Below are positions 15,766 through 19,803 of a DNA stretch of 19,803 nt, one piece after another. How positions within the stretch are numbered: the stretch's first letter is position 1; the number at the start of each line of letters is the position of its first letter. A program made the position numbers and the translations under genes. The stretch covers positions 1 through 19,803 of the forward strand of contig JACCZZ010000333.1 in the NCBI GenBank assembly GCA_013695715.1, written 5' to 3'. The notes under the pieces were generated by a model, which worked only from the letters and a program-made list of their open reading frames with translations, was not told where the DNA came from and made no database searches. This DNA is from Chitinophagales bacterium (GTDB lineage: Bacteria > Bacteroidota > Bacteroidia > Chitinophagales > UBA10324).

Positions 15766-15795
15766 AAAAGCCGGAACTGCTTGATTCCGGCTTTT
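15766..15795. terminator. Bidirectional terminator between tRNA-Asn and the PepSY-like gene
   Basis: A perfect 11-bp stem AAAAGCCGGAA/TTCCGGCTTTT with an 8-base loop. T tracts follow on both strands, so it can end the tRNA transcript from the left and the minus-strand PepSY-like gene from the right. Confidence 0.8.
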
Positions 15796-15843
15796 ATAAA
15801 CCTAACGTGAAGATTCTCCTTACCTATTTAAACTCAGGGGTTT

Positions 15844-16335
15844 TTATTTTTGCTCTATATTTTCCGGTGACCTCTCATCGCGCCTATCGAATGTGCCGTC
15901 TTCATTAAAAAATATAACGGCATCTTTCACTGGTGAATAAAAGGAAATCTTACCGGTTTCATCTTCAATTCTCCAAACCCTGTATGTTTCTTCGGCAGGA
16001 AAATTTTTTATAAAATATTCTCTTATAGATTTGGGAACGGCCTGTTCATCCATTTCACTTTCCTTACTCATAACCTTACCGTCTTTATCATATAAAACAG
16101 TATGATGAAGATTATTTTCATCAGTGAACATTACCTTATAATTGTTTCCCGTTTGCTGCCATTCGACGGTTGCAGCGTTTTTATAAGCCGATTTAAAGTG
16201 AGACTCAATATTACCAGGTACTGGAGTGGCTTGTGTTTTAGGGCTGATCGGATTTTCTGTCTGTGCATTAGTGATCTCATAGGCCAGAAAGGTAATCATC
16301 AGCAATATCAACGACCTTAAAGTTAATTTTTTCAT
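15844..16335 (-). CDS. Secreted PepSY-like protein
   Basis: A 163-residue exported protein with a signal peptide (MKKLTLRSLILLMITFLAYE, cut after ITNA before Q25). The mature part matches the PepSY-like pattern of Bacteroidota: a short helix, then beta strands, as in ESHFKSAYKNAATVEWQQTG, NYKVMFTDENN, HHTVLYDKDGKVM, a second helix at PKSIREYFIKNF, then YRVWRIEDETGKISFYSPV and VIFFNEDGTFDRR. It has no lipobox and no catalytic motif. Such periplasmic proteins are abundant in the phylum and mostly of unknown role. It is a single gene ended by the strong hairpin at 15766-15795. Confidence 0.8.
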   Translation of the reverse strand: MKKLTLRSLILLMITFLAYEITNAQTENPISPKTQATPVPGNIESHFKSAYKNAATVEWQQTGNNYKVMFTDENNLHHTVLYDKDGKVMSKESEMDEQAVPKSIREYFIKNFPAEETYRVWRIEDETGKISFYSPVKDAVIFFNEDGTFDRRDERSPENIEQK

Positions 16336-16555
16336 AAAGTAGACTTTTATTACTCACTAATTTGCGAATCTCATGCCAGCAAATTATATCAAAAAAGTAT
16401 ACAATAAACCATTTAAGAACTTTAGTACTACTGATGATCTCTCCAAAGAGCCACCAATCTGTTTAATATAATCAGAGAAGAACCAACCACATTCTTTCAC
16501 GTACTTATCTATTAAAGACAAATGAACTTCAGTGCTTCAATTTAATTTGTTGTAT

Positions 16556-16563
16556 TACTTTTG
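16556..16563 (+). promoter_or_regulatory. Possible -7 box of the small DUF6496-type gene
   Basis: TACTTTTG matches TAnnTTTG, 18 bases before the ATG at 16582. If used, transcription starts near 16570 and the in-frame TTG at 16561 lies inside the promoter, which supports the ATG as start. The -33 region has no clear TTTG. Confidence 0.35.
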
Positions 16564-16581
16564 AGGCTTAAGATTATATAT

Positions 16582-16785
16582 ATGCTACGCTATTCAAAAA
16601 AAAGCCAGGAAAAAGTGCACGATGCAATGCATGAGATGAAGGAAGGAAAATTGAGAAGCGGAAAGGGTGGAAAGAAAGTGACAAATCCTAAACAGGCAAT
16701 TGCTATAGGTCTTTCTGAGGCAAGAAAATCTGGTGCTAAGGCGCCGCCAAAAAAAGGTTCTGCAGGAAAAATCTTTTCGTCTTAA
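16582..16785 (+). CDS. Small basic DUF6496-type protein
   Basis: A 67-residue protein beginning MLRYSKKSQEKVHDAMHEMK. It carries the pattern KVHDAMHEMKEGKLRSG, then KKVTNPKQAIAIGLSEARKSGAKAPP, typical of the small proteins annotated DUF6496. These are found in many Gram-negatives, often with extra Lys-rich tails, and have no established function. It is basic overall, with a disordered Lys/Gly/Ala-rich C-terminus (PPKKGSAGKIFSS). It has no signal peptide, so it is cytoplasmic. An earlier in-frame TTG would add 7 residues, but the ATG gives the family-like N-terminus. It appears monocistronic. Confidence 0.75.
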   Translation: MLRYSKKSQEKVHDAMHEMKEGKLRSGKGGKKVTNPKQAIAIGLSEARKSGAKAPPKKGSAGKIFSS

Positions 16786-16849
16786 AAGAAATCTTCATCA
16801 AAAAATAAAGATAGCTAATATACAATTAGTGAATGCAATAGTTCTCATA

Positions 16850-16857
16850 TATTTTTG
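16850..16857 (+). promoter_or_regulatory. Likely -7 box of the Asn/Thr-rich lipoprotein gene
   Basis: TATTTTTG matches TAnnTTTG and lies 52 bases before the ATG at 16910. A weak TTAG at 16826-16829 sits near the -33 position. Confidence 0.4.
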
Positions 16858-16909
16858 AAATTGATAAACTATAGATGATTAAATTGATTATATATTAAAC
16901 AAAACCGCA

Positions 16910-17191
16910 ATGAAATTTTTAAGCACCTTTTTAATTGCTTTGGCGATTACCTTCCTTCTCTCTTGTAATAATACCGGTAACGGAAACAATAATTCAAGTG
17001 ATACAAATACCGAAGCAGGCACAAATGATACGGTAAATAAAAACTATATTGATCCATCCACAACTCCGGCAAATACAACAACGGTGTCGCCTGATGGTGA
17101 ATATTCACCTAGGCAATCAGAAGATTCAATACCTGAATATAATCCTGTAACAGATAGAAATAATAATGACAATTCGGTAAAGCCTAAGTAA
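16910..17191 (+). CDS. Asn/Thr-rich lipoprotein
   Basis: A 93-residue protein with a lipoprotein signal peptide: MKFLSTFLIALAITFLLSC, lipid-modified Cys at 19. The mature part is entirely low-complexity and polar, with Asn/Ser/Thr runs (NNTGNGNNNSSDTNTEAGTN) followed by Pro-containing acidic segments (SPDGEYSPRQSEDSIPEYNP). It has no other Cys and no predicted fold, so it is probably an unstructured, outer-membrane-tethered tail. It has no recognised family; similar short lipoproteins are common in Chitinophagales. It stands alone on the plus strand. Confidence 0.7.
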   Translation: MKFLSTFLIALAITFLLSCNNTGNGNNNSSDTNTEAGTNDTVNKNYIDPSTTPANTTTVSPDGEYSPRQSEDSIPEYNPVTDRNNNDNSVKPK

Positions 17192-17234
17192 TAGGTTTCA
17201 AGGTAATTGATACATCGGCCACCTGAGGTCATTA

Positions 17235-17579
17235 TTATTTGTTAGTGACTTCCATATCCCACATTTCAAATTGATTGTTTGAAATTGTAAAATTCATCTG
17301 ACGAATCTCCTGAAAGAAATCTGCCAATGATCGTTCAATCTTAAATTTATGAACTGCCAGATGATGTTCATCAGAAGTTGATTGCCTTGTTTTATCTGAT
17401 GCATATATAGTGATTATGGTTTCTTCACCTGAAAAAAATCGCAATGCCACTGCTTCAAACCGTTCAGCATTGTATCCCGCTAATCGCGCGCACAAGGTGT
17501 TAAAATCATCATTTTCTTTAAATGTAACTGAAACGAACCCAGGCATTACATTTTTTTGCTTTAAGCTTGTGTTCTCCAT
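17235..17579 (-). CDS. Uncharacterised 114-residue protein
   Basis: I do not recognise this protein. It is soluble (no signal or membrane segment) with a mixed alpha/beta pattern: a strand at GFVSVTFKE, a helix at FNTLCARLAGYN, strands at FEAVALRFFSG and ETIITIYAS, a strand at LAVHKFKIE and a helix at SLADFFQEIRQM, ending with a strand at MWDMEV. It begins 42 bases after the stop of the AI-2E-family permease gene on the same strand and may be cotranscribed with it. Length, position and a clear secondary-structure rhythm suggest a real gene. Confidence 0.6.
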   Translation of the reverse strand: MENTSLKQKNVMPGFVSVTFKENDDFNTLCARLAGYNAERFEAVALRFFSGEETIITIYASDKTRQSTSDEHHLAVHKFKIERSLADFFQEIRQMNFTISNNQFEMWDMEVTNK

Positions 17580-17621
17580 AATTATTTTTTAGAGTTTAGA
17601 AGAGTAATTTTTTTTAGGTAT

Positions 17622-18647
17622 TTAAGGATTTCTTCTGAAAGCTATTTTTTCTACATAGTCAGATTCATACAAACCAACAAGTAAGATAAAAAATGATACC
17701 ATCAAAGGTCCTATTACTAATCCAAGAATACCAAATAAAGGAAGTCCAAGTAATAGCCCGAGGACAATTATTATAGGATGGATGTTACCGACCTTTCTGG
17801 CAATATAAAAGCGAAGGAAGTATTCAATCAACCCCACTAAGACAAGTTGATACAGAATTATTCCTATACCAGCAAAAGAATTTCCAGATGAGAGAAACAA
17901 CAATCCGGCAGGAATGAAAACGGCTGCAGGGCCAACGAGAGGAATAAATGCAAATAGCATAGCTACAATCCCCCAAAAAACGGGATCAGGAATTCCGAAA
18001 ATTAAGAAACCAATACCCAGAAAAATTCCTTGCGAACATGCGATGATGCCTTGACCTATCACCCCGGCATAGGTAATATTCTTAAATTCATTAGCCAGCA
18101 AAAAGGCATTTTTCTCAGGAAAAGGAACGTATTTCAACAACATGTTTTCAAAATATTCATGGTGTATAAACATAAAAAACACCATGAAGTACATTACAAT
18201 AACCAATAGCAGTATGTGGAGCGCTCGTGATATTGCAGACGGAAATGTGCCGGCTACCCAACTTTCCAGCCTGTTTAGGGCATTCGGAATCAAATCAGGC
18301 TGATTAAAATTAACGCCTACATAATTATCTATCTTTTCGATTACCTGATTTATCTCAGTGGGATTACTTCGAAATTGAATAATTTTTCCAATCAGCATCC
18401 ATGATACTGAAAAGAAGGGAATCAGTATAATAAAAAAAGAAAGGACAATAATCGTTAATGCCGCTGCCTTACGATTCCAATTATTTTTTTTGGTAAGACG
18501 AATATACAGTGGCTTAAAAAGCGTATACACGATTACTGATCCGATTATGGAGGTAACAAAGTCCTTTAAGGCAAATAAGATAAATACCCCAAGAAAAAGG
18601 ATTAGTACAAGCAGTAAAAGTTTTCTTTGCCTATCGTTGTAAATCAT
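17622..18647 (-). CDS. AI-2E family (PerM/TqsA-type) membrane permease
   Basis: A 341-residue polytopic inner-membrane protein of the UPF0118/AI-2E transporter family. It has about eight hydrophobic segments: two near the N-terminus (LLLVLILFLGVFILFAL, then IIGSVIVYTLF), one at LTIIVLSFFIILIPFF, a soluble stretch at about 85-140, then several helices through LLLGLPLFGILGLVIGPLMV to the end. The conserved motif near GLLLGLPLFGILGLVIGP is the family signature. Members export small molecules (TqsA affects autoinducer-2) or ions (some act as Na+/H+ antiporters), so the substrate here is undetermined. The gene is followed on the same strand by the 114-residue unknown gene. Confidence 0.92.
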   Translation of the reverse strand: MIYNDRQRKLLLLVLILFLGVFILFALKDFVTSIIGSVIVYTLFKPLYIRLTKKNNWNRKAAALTIIVLSFFIILIPFFSVSWMLIGKIIQFRSNPTEINQVIEKIDNYVGVNFNQPDLIPNALNRLESWVAGTFPSAISRALHILLLVIVMYFMVFFMFIHHEYFENMLLKYVPFPEKNAFLLANEFKNITYAGVIGQGIIACSQGIFLGIGFLIFGIPDPVFWGIVAMLFAFIPLVGPAAVFIPAGLLFLSSGNSFAGIGIILYQLVLVGLIEYFLRFYIARKVGNIHPIIIVLGLLLGLPLFGILGLVIGPLMVSFFILLVGLYESDYVEKIAFRRNP

Positions 18648-18988
18648 GTATGTTGCTCCTGATGAATCATCCCCGCACCTTAAGGTATTCTTTAATAATC
18701 GGCTCGTAATCTATAATATGATTGTAACTTCTGCAAACTTCTAACAAAGGGCATGACGAAAATGGTATTTGCATAGAAAATTTTTTGGTGTAACCTCAAG
18801 TTTTCAAATAATAATGGCAGGTTATTCATAGCATAAAAATGTAATTTCTTGTGGAAGGCTTTCCGCTTGCTGAGTAGTAAATTCTACGTACAAAAAACCT
18901 ATTTCTATCCTATAGTTTAGAAATCTCTTGGCATAATATTGAAGTTAGTTTCTTCTCTCTAAATATATTTCTAACAAAAAACTTAATC
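18648..18988. other. Intergenic region between divergent permease and disordered-protein genes
   Basis: These 341 bases contain no supported gene and no convincing hairpin or repeat. A near-consensus -7 box TATATTTC (18964-18971; seven of eight positions) lies 17 bases before the plus-strand ATG at 18989, with a TTG at 18939-18941 as a poorly spaced -33 candidate. The minus-strand promoter for the permease is not evident. Confidence 0.45.
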
Positions 18989-19366
18989 ATGAGCAACCAG
19001 AAAAATAAAACCCGGGAAGAGGAAAACAATGACACCTCTAAACTATCCGGGTCCAGCAATGAAAAAAACAAGCAGGAGCAAAGTGAAACCTCCACTTCCC
19101 AGGAAAAAGGCTATGATATAAGCAGCGAAGATCGCAACCCAAATGAATTAAAGGGTCAAACTCAGAATCAGGAAAATCAAAATGCTGAAAAAGAAAATAA
19201 GCCTATGAACGACAAATTAGGAAGTAAGCAATTTGATGACAAACCAAAGAAATCAGAAACAGAAAATTCTCAAGTAGGATCAGACCAACAGCATAAGCAA
19301 TCTTCAAATACCCAACAAAATTCCGAGAATAAAACAGAAGAAAAAGGAAGTGGTAAAAGTAACTAA
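18989..19366 (+). CDS. Disordered, strongly hydrophilic 125-residue protein (possibly truncated)
   Basis: The ORF runs from ATG to TAA and encodes almost only Lys, Glu, Gln, Asn, Ser, Thr and Asp (for example KNKTREEENNDTSKLSGSS). It has one Phe, one Tyr, no Trp and no Cys, so it is predicted to be intrinsically disordered and soluble. It has no signal peptide and I recognise no family. The same frame continues for 110 more sense codons after the TAA, through a Gly/Gln-rich region with 54-bp repeats (19367-19696). This looks like the N-terminal part of a longer protein whose frame is interrupted by a stop. If so, the short product is either a truncated remnant or one of two products made by readthrough. 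Confidence 0.55.
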   Translation: MSNQKNKTREEENNDTSKLSGSSNEKNKQEQSETSTSQEKGYDISSEDRNPNELKGQTQNQENQNAEKENKPMNDKLGSKQFDDKPKKSETENSQVGSDQQHKQSSNTQQNSENKTEEKGSGKSN

Positions 19367-19803
19367 CAAAGTTATGGTGGTTTAGGAGATCAGCACGGTG
19401 GTATATCAGATAATCAAAGAGGTCAACAAGGAAATAGTGATTTCAGCCATCAACAGAATTATGGCGGATCTCAAGGAAGTCAACAGGGATTCGGAGGTCA
19501 AGGTGGTCATCAGGGTTACGGTGGTTCTGGAGGTCAACAAGGATTCGGAGGCCAGGGTGGTCATCAGGGTTATGGCGGTTCAGGCAGCCAGCAAGGATTT
19601 GGGGGCCAGAGTGGTCAGCATCGGTATGGCTGTTCAGGCAGCCAGCAAGGATTCGGTGGACAAGGTGGTCAGCATGGGTATGGTGGTTCAAGCAGTTAGC
19701 AAGGATTCGGCGGACAGGGTGGTCAGCATGGGTTCGGCGGTTCAGGCAGTCAGCAAGGATTCGGTGGACAGGGTGCTCAGCATGGGTTCGGGGGATCCGG
19801 TAG
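19367..19803 (+). pseudogene. In-frame Gly/Gln/Phe/Tyr-rich continuation interrupted by two stops (runs off the right edge)
   Basis: Continuing the frame of the 18989 ORF past TAA (19364-19366), translation gives QSYGGLGDQHGG and then repeated units such as QQGFGGQGGHQGYGGSGS. A TAG at 19697-19699 interrupts it again, and sense coding resumes to the window edge. There is no in-frame ATG, GTG or TTG between the two stops, so this part cannot be started separately by ordinary codons. Differences between repeat units are mostly synonymous, which points to past selection on protein sequence. The copy at 19589-19642 also has Arg and Cys substitutions. Most likely a recently broken gene; stop readthrough or sequencing error are alternatives. 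Confidence 0.6.
19481..19803 (+). repeat. 54-bp tandem repeat, six units
   Basis: Units begin at 19481, 19535, 19589, 19643, 19697 and 19751, each 54 bases (the last has 53 before the edge). Each encodes an 18-residue unit of the form QQGFGGQGG(HQ or QH)G(Y/F)GGSGS. Because the period is a multiple of three, changes in copy number keep the frame. The unit at 19697 begins with TAG where the others begin with CAA or CAG. Confidence 0.93.

Noticed and set aside
19443..19691. An 82-codon minus-strand ORF with His/Asp/Leu-rich repeats
   Set aside because: It is the antisense shadow of the 54-bp tandem repeat. A repeat whose period is a multiple of three opens more than one frame, and the plus-strand Gly/Gln frame continues a gene with a proper start.
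19364..19699. Genome-wide reassignment of TAA/TAG to glutamine
   Set aside because: Other genes in the window end at TAG (mutY, the bTHX gene, the ATPase gene) or TAA (both HU-type genes) at family-typical lengths, so a global code change does not fit.

Overview
The window looks like chromosomal DNA of a Bacteroidota bacterium, probably of the Chitinophagales/Sphingobacteriales type. The evidence is AT-rich composition, start codons mostly without an upstream GGAGG, several TAnnTTTG-type -7 boxes (one with a correctly spaced TTTG -33 box), an HU/TPR/small basic protein/RNase G block of the kind seen in this phylum, a bTHX ribosomal protein gene, PorT-type outer-membrane barrels and PepSY-like secreted proteins. 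Most of it is ordinary core genome. I see no transposase, phage gene, CRISPR array or defence cluster.

Layout. 1-1300 (minus): mutY followed by the start of ssb, which runs off the left edge. 1492-4549 (plus): an HU/IHF-like protein, a membrane-anchored TPR protein, a 31-residue very basic protein and an RNase E/G-family ribonuclease with a structured-looking leader. 4589-8311 (minus): dinB-like gene, two outer-membrane barrel genes and the glutamine-dependent NAD synthetase nadE, probably transcribed in that order. 8473-10587 (plus): recG, converging on a 52-residue lipoprotein gene. 11078-11641 (plus): a canonical HU gene and the bTHX gene. 11731-12378 (minus): pdxH. 12533-12733 (plus): tRNA-Pro(CGG) and tRNA-Thr(CGT). 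12765-15395 (minus): a von Willebrand A protein and a MoxR/ChlI-like AAA+ ATPase. 15671-15744 (plus): tRNA-Asn(GTT).

From about 15.8 kb on, the region is more accessory: a secreted PepSY-like protein, a small basic DUF6496-type protein, an Asn/Thr-rich lipoprotein, an unrecognised 114-residue protein, an AI-2E-family membrane permease, and at the right edge a disordered 125-residue protein. That last reading frame continues, in frame, past a TAA into a 54-bp tandem repeat encoding Gly/Gln/Phe/Tyr-rich units. A second in-frame stop (TAG) falls exactly on a Gln codon of the repeat.

Functionally the left two thirds is DNA repair and recombination (mutY, ssb, recG), nucleoid and RNA metabolism (two HU-type proteins, RNase E/G, two small ribosome-type basic proteins, three tRNAs) and cofactor synthesis (nadE, pdxH). 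The observation most worth following is the twice-interrupted low-complexity repeat gene at the right end. I do not see a convincing new multi-gene system.
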